Shown: positions 48,891-62,103, numbered from the stretch's first letter. The stretch is DNA of 64,000 nt from Sambucus nigra (GCA_949130495.1 OX422220.1:124619810-124683809); one strand, 5' to 3'. Numbers and translations are program-made. The notes: a model not told the origin generated them from the sequence alone.

Positions 48891-50230
48891 TGATATGTGA
48901 TGTAGGGGTAGACTTGAGATGTTTGATATATATATCATTTGATTTCTTATAAATCATATCATTTCTGACATTTGATTTGATATTATATATCATTTATCCT
49001 GCATATTTCACATGGTATTTATTTATTTCGCATGTGTAGTGATTCTTCAGCGATTCGAGATTTTGTGACTACGTGACATTCAGACAGTTCATGCTCGCCA
49101 ATATTGGCGTTATGCCGGACAAAAATCACTTTGAGTCATAGGATAGATTTTACTTGTCACTATTTCCATTAATCCTATGACGATGTGTTGAAGACGTACC
49201 GATCAAACTTCAAAGATATTATCGTAGTTTTGGTGCACGTTTCATGTCTTCACATTGGGTTTTCAAGATTCTCTCAGGTATGGATGCATAATGGTTTATG
49301 GATACTCAATAAATTTTGCTAATGATGTTATTTTATTTAAGTCTGATTTTAAAATATTTTTGAAATGATTTTTCTGAATGATTTTGTGATTAGAGTTGTA
49401 CGAAACACTTCCTTGAGTTTATGTGGTTCAAACGACTTCACCAGTCATTCAAATGACATTTGAGAGTCGTTCAAATGACATGGCAACCTTGTTCAACCTA
49501 GATGTTGTGATCGTTCAAACGACACGACGATTTGGTTAGAACGACGCGCCGCCTCAAAGTTTTTTTAAAAATGTCTTTTGCTCAGAAAAATGGGTGTGCA
49601 GAACATGCAGAACTAAACATAGCCTATACGTTTTCTATAATTGTTTACTAAAGGTTTCAAAATATAAAAACATCCTTTGTGTTTACAAGATCCGAGTTTA
49701 CATAACCATATGTGATAGAGATCTTGTGTTTGTACCATTATTTTCTTTTTCATCATTTAAGAACATATTTCGTGTGGTGGACTCCGCACTTGATGATTGA
49801 AGATTTCTGAGGCTGTATCGGTGGATACCTAGGTACCGGTGGACTCATGTGTTGTGGACCTGGCATAGGTGGACTCCTGGTTGCACTGTGAAGGATAAGT
49901 TGAAGAGAAGAAGACACGTCAAGACTTGTGGGGATTGAGTCGTTGAGTAAGACTGTAATCTTCCCTTGTAAAACCGTATTATAGTGATTGTCTGACCTGG
50001 GCTATTCGAGGTTATTTCCCTTAGTGGTTTCCTCGTACATCGACGTGTTTTGTGAGCATTCTTTACTTTATCTTTCTTAATCACACTAGATGCATGTTTA
50101 GGGTGAAGATGATAAATTTGGCTTAATTAATTTGGTTCACAAAATTAGTTCTTAATAAAATTGAAAAAAAGTTTTTTAAACATTATTTTCACCTAAAGGA
50201 CACACACATAGAGGGACCCCCGAATTCACA
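48891..50230 (+). repeat. 3' LTR of the gag-only element
   Basis: 1,340 bases, TGATATGTG at the start and AATTCACA at the end. Contains the palindrome cluster 49425-49552. Confidence 0.82.
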
Positions 50231-51488
50231 TACTTGTGTAAGCATTTCAATCCTCATAGCCATCGAGATTAAGAACCTATGCACCCTTTGCAAACATGAA
50301 AGATTGTGTAAGTCTAATATAGTCAGCGCCTAAACTTGAATCTCACCTGTGATACTGTGCAATACATTATTATTGTACCAACACAATCCTCTTTGAACTA
50401 TTAAATAAGTTTTTAAACCATCAAACATGTTATCATAGTTAATATAAACTACTAGGATTATACTCATTGCTTTACCGATAGTATGTTTACTCCCTGTCTA
50501 AGTTATAACTGCTCAATTGTACTAGAACCAAAATTATGAGCTTTCATGATTAGGCTACACCCAACTCACAATAATTCTTACTAAGTTCAATTGACTGACA
50601 TGCATAAAATATATTTAAAAAAAATATAAGGCATTCTCACAAACATGATTATGATTTCAAAATGAACTCAACACACCTTTATTATAAAATAAACGTCGTA
50701 TATGGTTTTAAGAATAAAATCCCAATAGTATCCCACTTAGTACTAAATACATTTACCTTTGCATCTATCTGATACACTCTTGGTTATAAACTTATCAACT
50801 ACCTTGTTTGATCCCTCGAACTAGATGAGGCTTACGCTCAATGTGCTTAACAATTTTTTGGGTTCTGGGTTGCATTAGTTAGGCTAATAACATAATATAG
50901 TGTAATATCCAATTGGACTGAAGGAATCTCACCCCAGTTACTTTGGAAGTTCTCGAGAAAAAAATATCTTTAGTTACTTCCAAAGTTATAAAAACTTTGT
51001 CCTCCATAGTGGAGTTAGCAATACATGATTGCTTCACACTCCCCCAACTTACGGCTCGACTAGAATCCCAGTGTTTCTACCTAAAAGGTATAAGACTACA
51101 TACCGAGTAAAACATTACATAATCTTTAGTCCCAACCAGGTACTTAAGAATGAAATTTACTATAGTCGAGTGCTCCCCACCTGGGTAAGACTAAAATCAA
51201 ATGACAATGCAAACGAAAAAAGATGTATCCAGTCATAATATGCATGAGGCTATCCACCACCAAAGCATAAGGTATATTCCTCATCCTTTCTATCTGATCA
51301 AGTGTTTTATTGATCCTTAGATATAGTGATTTCATACTTAAAAGGAACAATTCCTTTCTTAAAATCCCAATGTTAAACTTATGAATACAACATCGTTGCA
51401 AATGGCTTGGGATAAGCGCAACATCCTTTTTATCCGATCTAGTGAAAGCTTGATCATAAGGATGTAATTGTCTTGTTCTAAGTTCTTT
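50231..51488 (-). pseudogene. Copia reverse transcriptase C-terminus and RNase H, decayed
   Basis: Reading the - strand: IERMRNIPYALVVDSLMHIM matches the copia motif before RNase H. After a shift, EHSTIVNFILKYLVGTKDY and VSWGSVKQSCIANSTMED follow, corresponding to the RNase H core and its active Asp/Glu region. Many stops and shifts. The fragment runs into the 200-N gap on the left of the reading direction and ends against the gag-only element, which probably inserted into it. Confidence 0.7.
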
Positions 51489-51688
51489 NNNNNNNNNNNN
51501 NNNNNNNNNNNNNNNNNNNNNNNNNNNNNNNNNNNNNNNNNNNNNNNNNNNNNNNNNNNNNNNNNNNNNNNNNNNNNNNNNNNNNNNNNNNNNNNNNNNN
51601 NNNNNNNNNNNNNNNNNNNNNNNNNNNNNNNNNNNNNNNNNNNNNNNNNNNNNNNNNNNNNNNNNNNNNNNNNNNNNNNNNNNNNNNN
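51489..51688. other. Assembly gap of 200 N
   Basis: Exactly 200 undetermined bases, so probably a placeholder of unknown true length. Any frame across it is meaningless. Confidence 0.98.
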
Positions 51689-52915
51689 CCACACACTTTT
51701 AGGCAGTGTTCCCAATATGCCTAAAAGGATGTAGGCCATACACATGAGTCTAATATGGGCTACTATTCATTTAATTTATATGAAAGCATACCAAGGGTGG
51801 GTGTGTTAGCTCATGAATGACGTGATCAGAGGGATTTAATGCGGTGTGTATGATGTTGAGCACTCAGGTACCTCGATGATTGATACGGACTTTACCTTGG
51901 TCCTATATACCCCGATCCAACTAGTGACATATCCCAGGTGGGGAAAATATGGGAGTCATTTGGTATAACCTTGGGTATGGAAGAAAATTGATTGGCAGGA
52001 TAGCGTAGTAATTTCATTGATTGATTCTTTAAGATTAGTGAGTTGGTACATCCTATAACTATACCTTGTATGCATGAGTGAACCCCGATGGTAGTAGGGA
52101 TAAGCCTTTATGCTTTGATTTTTAGGCTTTAACATAGTCCACCTTTTTTGCACGCAAGTGAGCATACTCACTTGGTGAATGGATTGTGTGATATGATTTC
52201 TTTACTTAAATTATACTACAAATGTATTGAAAAGATACTAGCTTTTGGAACCATGTAAATAATGAATACTTGTGAAGAGATAAAATTATGTAACATGGGA
52301 TTACTTGGGTTTAGGATTATACTTGCATGATATAGTTAGGTTGTTTGGGTTGGGTTCAAAATAACTAAAATATGGGAGGAGGATGTATTATTGTTATTGA
52401 GACCCAAATTCAGTTGCATCCTTACTAGCTATGGACTTGTTAGGTTAAACCTATTTGGGGAACTATTTTTCAGGTCTTAGGCAGTAATCGATGTGTGAGC
52501 TCTGATCTACTTAACATTTTTTCACAGTTCTAGCTTCCATTCATATGATGTAGTTGTCGAGCCTATGCGCTCACTTTTATTTATCAAATTTCTTTTAGTA
52601 CATAGATTTCCATTTCAGCATTTGTCAAGTCGGATTATTGTATCTGATTTTATTTATGTTAAAGTCGGTTTATTTATTCCGAGTTGGATATTCTTTTATT
52701 GAGATAATTATTATTCTACCGTGGAGTATTATTTACTATGGTTTTCATTTTGGTATTCGAGGTTTATTGTATGCTGTTTAATTTAATTACTGTTAGTGTT
52801 TACCGTTTTATTTTACTTCAATCGTGCTTAAAATGATACCAATTGCTTTTATTCTCGTATTATTTATAGTTAGAAATGATTAATCTAGTTATGTATTTTA
52901 CGGGTTGTCATATTT
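51689..52915 (+). repeat. Decayed gypsy LTR (Tekay-like)
   Basis: Ends GGGTTGTCATATTTAG, near the LTR end GGTGTCACA plus PBS of the Tekay copies. The PBS is recognisable as TTAGTATCATAGCC (52913-52926), and gag follows. The left border is not visible. Confidence 0.5.
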
Positions 52916-53069
52916 AGTATCATAGCCGAGTTATAGTGTCTTAAGGTCTTGAGTGTGTCTATAACTTTTCTGTATTGCATTCATTAATACTTTAGAGATA
53001 AATCGTTTAGGCCTTTATATTCTGATCTCGCACATTTATGATACGCTTTGTTTATCGTCTTTTAGATAG

Positions 53070-53465
53070 TGAACACATGAAGCGGAGCTGCACATCACCG
53101 ACAGGCTCGTCACTATTGAGTTACAGGAAGCAAAACCCTAACCACGACACCAGGGGTAGGTACTTGCCCTAGCACAGACAGACTTGGCAACTATTATAGC
53201 TAAAACTGTAGGTTCCACTATAGATGGCGTATGCCAGGACCAAACACCACCACCGCCACCACCCATGGTTGTACCTGCCCCTCATAACACATCGGTTTGG
53301 GAAAGATCTAGGAGTTCCTTCAGGAAAGGCAATCCACCAGAGATTATTAGTTTTACCAACCTTATTGTCTCCTAGTAGTATAGGCGAGACATCGATAAGG
53401 GGCCTACGTTTGGTAGAGTGCTCAGAGGTACAAAAGTAGATGCTAGCTAGTTTTAAGCTAGTAGG
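53070..53465 (+). pseudogene. Decayed gypsy gag fragment
   Basis: TIIAKTVGSTIDGVCQDQTP then SVWERSRSSFRKGNPPEI corresponds to the Tekay gag start (AAIVAQAVNAAL ... FQKAHPPEF). Later FKLVGYA corresponds to FKLVGSA. The fragment is cut at about 53472 by the LINE. Confidence 0.6.
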
Positions 53466-53715
53466 ATATGCTATTTTTTTTTAAGGAAAAGGAAAAAAAA
53501 GCCCTAATTTATAAAATAAATGGAGGAAAAAGCCTCTCCATGGTGGCCTTACAAGCAGAAGCATAAATTAAAAAAATTCTAACATTAGCCATACCCCATC
53601 TATCTAGATTCAGCAAGCCCCTAATCATCTTGGGCATGTTACTGAATTTTTTATAAGATAATGTATCTTTCGATGAAAAATCTAAATTAACTAAACCATC
53701 AATAACATTATTGTT

Positions 53716-54240
53716 TTATCTCCAAGAATGATGAATGGAGATATTTTGAGATGAGATCAACCCTCTAATCTCATTAATAATTCCTTTCAAGTACCAAGGA
53801 ACCTTCCAAACATCTTGAATCATATTCACAGAAGATAAATAATCAGATTCAATTATAAGATTATTGAACTCAATTCCTCTACAAACTTTGATTCCTTGAA
53901 GAATAGCTGTCAATTCAGCTTCTAAACTTGTAGAAATGCCAATATATATTTGACGGGCTTCGATCAATTCTCCATAATGGCCTCTAATAATAATCCAATC
54001 CCACTTTCTCCTAGATTTCCCTTACTTGATCCATCAACATTAAGCTTCACATCAAATCTGGGAGGGGTTAACCATCTAGTGATAAGAAAAGAGGGCTGAT
54101 TTGGTTGTACCTTAATGTTGAAGTATTGTATGAGTACTTGATGATCTGTTGCAGTGTGACTTTCAAATTTGAGGAGAGAATCTTGTTGAGAAACCACTGC
54201 CACAACATTTCTGATTATAATTTGAGCTTGCATAGGAGCT
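53716..54240 (-). pseudogene. LINE RNase H
   Basis: KLNVDGSSKGNLGESGIGLL (first Asp), STSLEAELTAILQGI (Glu) and IESDYLSSVNMI (second Asp) are the plant L1 RNase H blocks. A one-base shift near 53965 separates the first block from the rest. RNase H at the end of the second ORF is common in plant L1 elements. Confidence 0.82.
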
Positions 54241-54781
54241 CCTCCAAAATAAGATTTGCACCTAGCTTTCCATATCTCCTATAACAAGGTCATTGGGATA
54301 ATTTTGAATAAAAATTTCAAGTAATCTTTCAAAGATGCATCCATCCACCAAGACATGAGAATGGAGGAAACAAAATGAGTAGAATTTCTGACATCAAACA
54401 TATTTGAGAAATTCTTCCAAACTTTAGAGGCAATAAGACCTTGACAAAAGAGATGATTGGCATTTTCTCCATTTAGCTGACAGCACTAACATCGAGAAAT
54501 AATAGGGATCTTAATATCTTTAATGTTAGAATCCAAGGGAAGAGAGTTATGAATTATCTTCCATGAGAATAAAGAAATTTTAGGAGGAACATTTGCAGAC
54601 CAGGTATTAGAAGCTATAAAGCTTTTAATATTAGGAGGAGATCAGATCTGATATCCAGTTTTAAAGAAAATTTCCCAGAGCTAGTAGGCTTCCAAATGAG
54701 ATGATTATCAATAAAGATTGAATTTTCTTGAATCAGATTTTCAGCAAGCTTAATCCTTTTAAAGACCATTGAGCCATTTAG

Positions 54782-56384
54782 TCATGATAAGGATTTATAT
54801 TTGTTTCTCATGAAGGCAGCCCACATACCTGTTGAATTAAAATACCTCCAAGCAATCTTAAAACCAAAAGCTTCACTGATAGATTCCATATTTTGAACAA
54901 CAAGACCTCCCTCATCAGCAGGTCTACAAATGTCATACCAATTAACCCAATGATGTTTGGAACCTCCAAGCTCATTAGAACCCCAAAAGAATCTACTAAA
55001 AATCTTAATGATCCTTAAAAAAATGACTTTTGGAGGTTTTAAGGAAGCTATAGTAAAAATGGGAATTGATGAGAGAACATGCCTTATAAGGGTCAATCTA
55101 CCTGCTGCTGATAGAAATTTAATCTTCCACCCCTTTAACTTGGATCTAATATTATCAATCAAATCTTCATAGTCTCTAATTTTGCTTTTTCCTTTATACA
55201 AAGGATATCCCAAATATTTTATAGGAAGGGACTTGAATGGAAGGCCTAAACATTGGGCAATTGAAGCTCTTTTTGAAATAGAGGCCTTTGGATTAATTGA
55301 GAATGAGATTTTACTCATGTTGATCAGCTGACCAAAAGCTTTCTCATAGGAAAATAAGAATTGCATCAGAGCGTTAAGACTTCTTCTACCTCCATTAATG
55401 AATATCAGAGTATCATCTGCAAGACAAAGGTTAAAAAATAAAGGGACTATTGGGGGGATGGGAGTAAGATAAATCTTTGTTAGTATCAATTAAGTTTTGA
55501 ATTCCTCTGATCAATGCTTCATCCATAAGGACAAAGAGATAAGGAGAGATTGGATCTCCTTGATTCAATCCTTTTTTAGAAGAAAAGAATCCAGTAGGAT
55601 TACCATTAGGAATTATTGAGAACCAATTTGAAGAAGTGATTCTCCAAATAAGATCAATAAAGCTTTCATAGAAACCAAATTTCCTAAGAACTTTGATAAG
55701 GAAAAGCCAATCCACCCTATCATAAGCTTTATCCATATCCAATTTAATGATGACATTTGAACCATAACACTTCTTATTAAGCATATAAGCCATCTCATGA
55801 GCAAGAAGAATATTATCTTGAATGCTCCTCCCTCTAATGAAACCACTATGAGTAGGAGAAGTCGAGTTTGGAATAAACTCAACAAGCTTATCATTTAACA
55901 CCTTTAAAATAATCTTGACATTGAAATTATTTAAGCTGGTTGGTCTGAAATGAGAACATATAGTTGGGTTAGAAACTTTAGGGATCAAAACAATAGAAGT
56001 GCTAGCCCAAAATTTAGGAATTTGGGCCCCCATAAAAAAGGATTGAATAGAATGACAAAGATCCTTTTTAATGATATCCCAACATTTCACGTAAAACCAA
56101 CCTCCAAAACCATCAGGACCTGGACTACTGTCTTCATTGAAACCGGTTATAGCATTGAAAATTTCTTTCTCATTTGGCACTTTACTTAGAATATCATTCA
56201 TCTCCTGAGTAACCAAATTAGGGATCATCTGTATCACTTCATCTTGGCTTGAAGTAGGAGCAGCCTTCCATCTCTCCATAAAGTGGTCAACAAAGATCTT
56301 ATCTAAATCCTCTTTAAAAGTTTTATTGATGCTATCCTTATCTTTAATTTTGGTTATATCAATTCCAGCAACCTTGGCCTTCAC
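54782..56384 (-). pseudogene. LINE reverse transcriptase
   Basis: Blocks in order: SSPGPDGFGGWFYVKCWDII, FRPTSLNNFNVKIILKVL, HSGFIRGRSIQDNILLAHEM, IIKLDMDKAYDRVDWLFL (Asp), LNQGDPISPYLF and LADDTLIFINGG (Asp-Asp), then IKYLGYPLYKGKS and RLTLIRHVLSSIP. A one-base shift near 55440 lies before LADD, and a stop at 54782. All catalytic Asp residues remain. zf-RVT-like sequence with stops continues to about 54250. Confidence 0.93.
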
Positions 56385-56738
56385 AACGGAATGAATTTTT
56401 TTTGTATTTCTATCCCCCTCCTTAAGCCACTTAATATTGGACTTCTATTTCCAATATATTTCTTCAATATCTAAAGCTTTATCAAGCTTTTATTTGCTCA
56501 TATGCAACTCCATTCTATTTTTTAAAGAAGGATCCCTCTTAAACTCATATTCCAACTTAAGCACATCATCCTCTAGATCAATAATATTTTGGAAAATGTT
56601 TTTGAAAGTGTTTTTGTTCCAATTCTTCAAAACTTCTTTGAGAAATTTTTATTTAAGAGAGAAGTTTCTCACATGTGAGGCTCGATTAGAAGTAGTTTAA
56701 TTTTTAGAGACAGTTTCAAAGAAAGAAGAATGAGAAAA

Positions 56739-57476
56739 TTACATATTTTGAAACTTGAAAGGTTTAGGACAGGCATAAAAGGAAGACTGAATTGAGAGAA
56801 GAAGAGGAGCGCGATCACTACAGGTCTTAGCCAAGTGAGTGATGGAAGTTTTAGGAAAACTAGATTTCCAGTTGATATTACAAAGAGCCCTATCGAGTCT
56901 AGCACTAATGGCACCATCCTCAATTCGAAAGTTGGACCAAGTAAAACGAGAACCACTGAAATCCAAATCAAATAGGCCACACTGCTAAATAGTTTCATTA
57001 AACTCCTCCATAGCCTGATGATAAATAAGATTTCCACTTATCTTCACATCCCGAGCAACTACCACATTATAATCACCAATGAATAGAAGAGGTATATTTT
57101 GAATATTGGAAAAATTCTCTAAATCACTCCAAAGGTCCAACCTTTCCTGTCTTGTGGATTTAACATAAATAATACTCATTATCGAGCAACAGGGCAGTCC
57201 AGGATGAGACAACTTCAAAGTTAAACTTTGAACCTCTTCATGAATAAGCTCTCCATTGATACCAAACCTCCACATGAACCAAATTTTGTTATAACTATTG
57301 GAAATACACTCATCATAATTCAATTTCCTCAGAATCTGCTGTAGCCTTTTTAACTTAGACTTAGGTTCAAGAATTGCTAAAGCTGGTAAAGTAATTTTTT
57401 TAGAGATATTTTTTATTCTTCTATAAGTGGGAGAATTGGAAATCCCTCTAGCATTCCAAGAAATAAAACTTAACAT
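56739..57476 (-). pseudogene. LINE APE-type endonuclease
   Basis: FISWNARGISNSPTYRRIK opens the domain; LLFIGDYNVV and DLDFSGSRFTWSN follow, then ARLDRALCN and DRAPLLL, where the family has SDHAPL, so the catalytic His is replaced by Arg. A single in-frame TAG lies at about 56985. Confidence 0.88.
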
Positions 57477-57900
57477 TTATAATAGAGGGTAAATATTTAG
57501 AAAAGACATTTGAAGAGGATCTAGTAATTCTTTTAAACAATGGGTCAAATTGATGTTTAGATGAAAACCTTTTAGGAAAATTACCAGTCATGGTACTGGA
57601 TGTTGAAACTTCTTCACTTTTCTTGTTTATACTTTCCTTCAGCTTCATCACATAACTCCATTTTCTATCAAACATGGATGCAAAGATAAATAACTCTTCA
57701 GGCATGATGGAACTATATTTCCTTTTTCCCTTCTTCTGCTCAACATCTGACATATATCCTTTATTTTTCGCTTGATGACAGTCATAGTTTGGAAGTTCAG
57801 ATCCTCTTAGGGAGAGAATTTGGTGATCAACAACAAAATCCTCTTTTCCTGATATCTCACAATGATGAATTTTGGATATGTATTCTTAAACTACATTAGT
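57448..57900 (-). pseudogene. LINE ORF1 C-terminal remnant
   Basis: Reads HHCEISGKEDFVVDHQILS, then MSDVEQKKGKRKYSSIMPEE and KLKESINKKSEEV. Basic and Ser-rich, right before the endonuclease, as ORF1 or the ORF2 leader would be. Cut at 57910 by the Tekay LTR. Confidence 0.5.
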
Positions 57901-57910
57901 GGGAACAATA

Positions 57911-60727
57911 TGTAATACCCCGTATTTTTGTGATATTTATTTATAGGATTAATTGAATTAAATGTGTATTAATTGAGAATTAATCCGGATAAAATAATAA
58001 CGAGATGTGAGTTGGTATTTGATTATAATGCGTATATATGGCAATATATGAATATTGAGAACATTAAAAATTGTCGCGAGATAGAAATACAGCAATTTGG
58101 AAATTTTATTGGGACGCGTGTGACAGTCGCACCAGGAACATTATTTAATTAAAAAGTGAATTTTATTTTTATCAACCGTATGGTCATTTTGAGTGCATTA
58201 ACGTGTTCGGAAGGGTCGAAATAGTCAGAAAACACTAGTCGGGGGTTTAGTTTGGGTCCCGGGGCATTTTTAGGCCATACCGGCAACTTAAAAGGTTATT
58301 TTGGTAATTTTGGAATTTTGGGATTTATGACCAACGAATTTTGGGAGTTTAAAATAGGAAATTTAATGACCCACTAACCCATTACCAACAATTAACTGAT
58401 TAGAGGGCAACGAGAGTTTCATGAGAAGTTAGGAGAGGTTCCCAAAAGAGAAAACTTTAACCTTCATCTTCAACCTTCAACCTTGGGAGAAAAAGGAGAG
58501 AGAGAAACCTTCATCAATTCAACACCAAATTCAGAGAATAATCCAAGGCAAGTGGTTTAATTACATTATTTACAACGAATGCTTCTTCCATGCGTAGAAA
58601 TTTATATAATTGCATTGTTTTGGGGAGAATGATAAAAACCCATGAAATTGGAATTAGAAACTCATGTTTTGATAAAGAGATTGTATATAGAATTGTGTTT
58701 GGATGATTATACTATTGGAAATACATCTTTCATGTTACAAAAAGGGATTTAATTAGGGATATTGATGATTTTAATTTTCTAGGGTTCATACTCATAAGAT
58801 TTGGGGGAAAATTTGGAGATTTGATATTTGGGTGTTGTTTAGGATGAATTGACCCCATAAATATGTTAAAATACGACCTAAGTATGTTTAGGAATTATTA
58901 GAAACCTTAAACTACTGTTGGAATGATGTTTAGAGGAGATTAGAGGTGAAGAAAGTTGGAAAAAACGTAATAGGAGAATTCTGGGCTCGAAGCTGTCACC
59001 TCGTTAGAAGGCCTGCCCAGGTCGTTCGAACGAGCTTCTAATGAGTTGACAGTTTTCCTTCTAATGAGTTGGATGTTCGTTAGATACCCACTTCGTTCGA
59101 ATGAACTCTCGTTCGAACGACCTCGTTCGAACGAGACTTCTAACGAGTTGACAGATTGGCCTTTTTGGCCTGATTTGATTTCTAATGTCCCGTAACCTGG
59201 TTTAATTGCAGAAATAACATTCCCTTGATGACTAATTGATATAGTTGGGATATTTGGGATATATTGAGGAGTAAAACATATAAGTGTGATTTGAACCAAA
59301 TGAAAATTATGGATTAGGACGTGAGAGACTATTACGATGTGAGAACAAGTGACGGCTTATATATTTGTATTAACCGGGGACATGTGAATTGTGTAACATT
59401 ATAAGTTGGTATGGTAATTACTAAGTTGTGTGTATGCTTAGTATATGTATATGATTTTATGTGTATGACATACCTACCATGCTTGCTATCACGGGAGGTT
59501 TGCGTTCGCTTAGGGCCATCTATTCTTTGTGTGCCTACGGGGGGATATAGATTGGTACCTCGAGGACATAGGTCAGAGAAGGACTTATTGGGAAGTTAAT
59601 AAGTCTACTGATCATGGGAGCGTAGGTATGTGCGTGACCCATGTGATGTGACTGTGTTTGCCTCCATTGTTTGTGATTGTTGTTATCTGAGAACGATTCC
59701 TGAGAGATTCGGAATGCGTGATCCTTATGTACGTGATGCACCGGGATGGATAGCAGAGTATGTGTGCACCGCAGCTTAGTCTCGGGGTGCTTGTATTGTA
59801 TAATTATGATGTGAATGATATACGGTTAAATGAACAGACTTGTCATGTTTAATTATGAGAATAATTTATAGTAACTCCTTGAGAAGATAAATAAGGGGAT
59901 AACCTCCAGTAAATGGTAATGCTAATAATTGAGAATCCGAGTTTAAGTAAAGCTATCTATTCAAGTGATAACATTGGGAATTCATATTGTGAATCGAGTA
60001 GATGGGTTAGAACTTATGTCAGTTTAGTTAGATATAAATACCACTTAGATAGGTATTGTACGTTAGGAGTGCACGATTAGACGAGAGGTGAGTATTTCAT
60101 GTGAGAGCACGTCCTAACATGTATTTTGCATTCTTTGTTTTAATGTTATTAAAGCACTTGCTGTTTTTAAAATACTCTCCACTTTCGGGCTTTGACCCGT
60201 TTGCTTTCAAATCTATTTTTGTAAAAACCTTTTAGGTACCCAGCCACAAGGACACCATGCATAGGATTTCCATTCAGGTGACGAGCTGTAGCTGTTTGTG
60301 GAAGTTACAGGGCCTTGCTAGTAGACTCTTCTTTTGTCTTGACTCTATTAGGGAATGTCGCCCATTTCTATTAGAGACATTTCATATTTCAGTTATTCAG
60401 ACTGTTGGCATGTAATTAATTCAGGATACTGTTTTATTTATTTCAGTGGTGGGATTGTTGTGAGGGGTTTTCCTCCGAACTTATTATTAATTGTGGGTTA
60501 CTTTATTGAGACTTTATGGTGTATGATTATGATATTCTTTCATAATTCTTGTATTGTATGTTAATCAGACTTAATTTAAAATTTGACATCTTTCTTTTTA
60601 AATACTAGGTGGTTAGTAATGATTAAAATGTTTTCGACAGTGATGCTGTTAACTGGACCAACTTGACATTTTGTATTAATTTAATAAAGGAGTAGCTACC
60701 CGGTATTTAATTAGTCGGGGTGTCACA
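57911..60727 (+). repeat. 5' LTR of Tekay copy B
   Basis: 2,817 bases, TGTAATACCCCG to GGTGTCACA. Collinear with the reverse complement of the copy A LTRs. Confidence 0.93.
58990..59160. promoter_or_regulatory. TTCGAA palindrome cluster in copy B LTR
   Basis: GTCGTTCGAACGAGC, CTCGTTCGAACGACC, TCGTTCGAACGAGAC plus TCTAACGAG and TCTAATGAG units, in the same place as in copy A. Confidence 0.6.
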
Positions 60728-60745
60728 GGTGGTATCAGAGCATCA
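60728..60745 (+). other. Primer binding site of copy B
   Basis: GGTGGTATCAGAGCATCAGG directly after the LTR. Confidence 0.93.
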
Positions 60746-60910
60746 GGTTCTAGTGTCCTTTAGGATCTGTACGGCTTATTATGTTTCCGCTGATCTTTCT
60801 TTGATGTAGAGCCCTATATTTTAGGACTGTTGTATTCTTTTATGTATGCTTCGCTCTTCAGCTATTTTGGGTTTATAACTGCGAACTTATAGAACTTACT
60901 CTTATTTTAG

Positions 60911-62041
60911 ATGCCTCCACGACGTGCACCACGGGTTCCTAGGGATGCACAGCCAGAGCCCCAGCCAGCACCAGTATAGGGCACCATGAATGCCGCTGAG
61001 GTTGCAGCCATTGTAGCCCAAGCGGTAAATGCCGCTCTAAAAGTTGTACAGCAAGAACCACCCAAGGCGCCAGTAGCCATGCCAGTTCAGTCACATGCAT
61101 TCCCGTCTGCTTGGGAACGTGTACGTGATGCTTTTCAGAAAGCGCACCCGCCGGAGTTCGGAGGTAGCTCCGATGTTGTGATTTCAAGTAAGTGGAGGAA
61201 AGACATTCAGAGGCACTTGAGGATGTATGAGTGCACCGATGTTCAGAATAAGGTACTAGCTACTTTCAAGCTAGTAGGATCTGCACTGCAGTGGTGGGAG
61301 TCTATTACCACCGGGGAAGAGAGAGATACTCTCACGATACAGGAGTTTTGGGTGCGGTTTGACCGCAAGTATTTTTCGTCAACCGTTCACACGGAAATGA
61401 GGAGGAAGTTAATGAATCTCAGACAGGAGGGAAGGACTGTGGCCGAGTATGAGGCCGAATTCACTAATCTACTGAATATTGTTCCGGATGAAATACCGAC
61501 AGAGGAGAAGAAGATCCAGAAGTTTACAGATGGATTGACATGGAGGATCTGTCAGCATTTATTGGGGAACTTCTCATTGGCCGCTTATTATGACGTGGTT
61601 AACGCTGCACTGTTACACTTCCAGGATCATCGCTTTCACATGGCTGAGAGCAAGAGATCAGGAGAGTCCAGTCATCAGGGTAGGACTGGAGGAAATGGTG
61701 TCAGTGGGGCACAATCTACTCAGGGGCAGAGGCAGGGTGACCAGGGTTCCCAGCAGGGGGATCATAAGAGGTTCAGATCGGGGAATTTCAGGCACGGACA
61801 GGGAGGTTTTAGGCAGGGCCATCAGGGTCCGAACGACCATCAGGGCCAGCAGGGGCAGAATGGTCAACAACAGTTTCAGCAGGGCCAGCATGGTCAGGGG
61901 AGGAATGGTAACGGCCACCAGGGCCGAGGGCAGCAGGGACAGAGAGGGGGGAACTTCCCGGGGAAGTGTTACGTTTGTGGAAATACTATCCATAAACGCC
62001 AGGATTGTCTGGATTGGGGTAGGGCCCCGCAGCAGCAGTAG
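60911..62041 (+). pseudogene. Copy B gag
   Basis: The ATG at 60911 gives MPPRRAPRVPRDAQPEPQPA. A TAG at 60977-60979 replaces the CAG of copy A, and from 60986 the frame is open to 62041. Capsid core FQKAHPPEFGGSSDVV, WWESITTGEERDTL, FWVRFDRKYFSS; a long Gly/Gln-rich tail; zinc knuckle CYVCGNTIHKRQDC, where the usual Gly-His is Ile-His. The frame ends at TAG (62039-62041), again CAG in copy A. Confidence 0.93.
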
Positions 62042-62103
62042 CAGGGTGCTCGACAGGAGCCGCAGAGGCCTATGTTTCCCCCGCCCTCCCGGCACCACCA
62101 CAT

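Larger units (their letters stand above)
42640..50230 (+). mobile_element. Gag-only copia-type element (TR-GAG-like)
   Basis: Two LTRs flank an initiator-Met-type PBS, a decayed copia gag, about 3.5 kb without pol, and a PPT. I find no protease, integrase or reverse transcriptase between the LTRs, so it would depend on another element's enzymes. The right LTR is 48891-50230. The left one (42640-43793) lacks about the first 200 bases. An unrelated solo-LTR-like insert lies at 47099-48447. Confidence 0.75.
53473..57910 (-). mobile_element. L1-type LINE, 5' end cut by Tekay copy B
   Basis: The - strand order is ORF1 remnant, endonuclease, reverse transcriptase, zf-RVT-like region, RNase H, and an A-rich 3' end (T run at 53473-53482 on the + strand). 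It inserted in the gypsy gag (53070-53465) and was later split by the element beginning at 57911. A target duplication cannot be confirmed because the 5' end is not in the window. Confidence 0.9.

Noticed and set aside
51144..51745. Open frames running across the N gap
   Set aside because: The gap is undetermined sequence; only the copia RNase H text on one side is meaningful.
58940..59299. Open frame with repeated SFERS-type text on the - strand (also 12729-12956)
   Set aside because: Translation of the TTCGAA palindrome cluster in the Tekay LTR; it shifts frame between copies.
60728..60745. tRNA gene near TGGTATCAGAGC
   Set aside because: Only the 3' end complement of initiator Met tRNA is present, as a primer binding site; no tRNA body.
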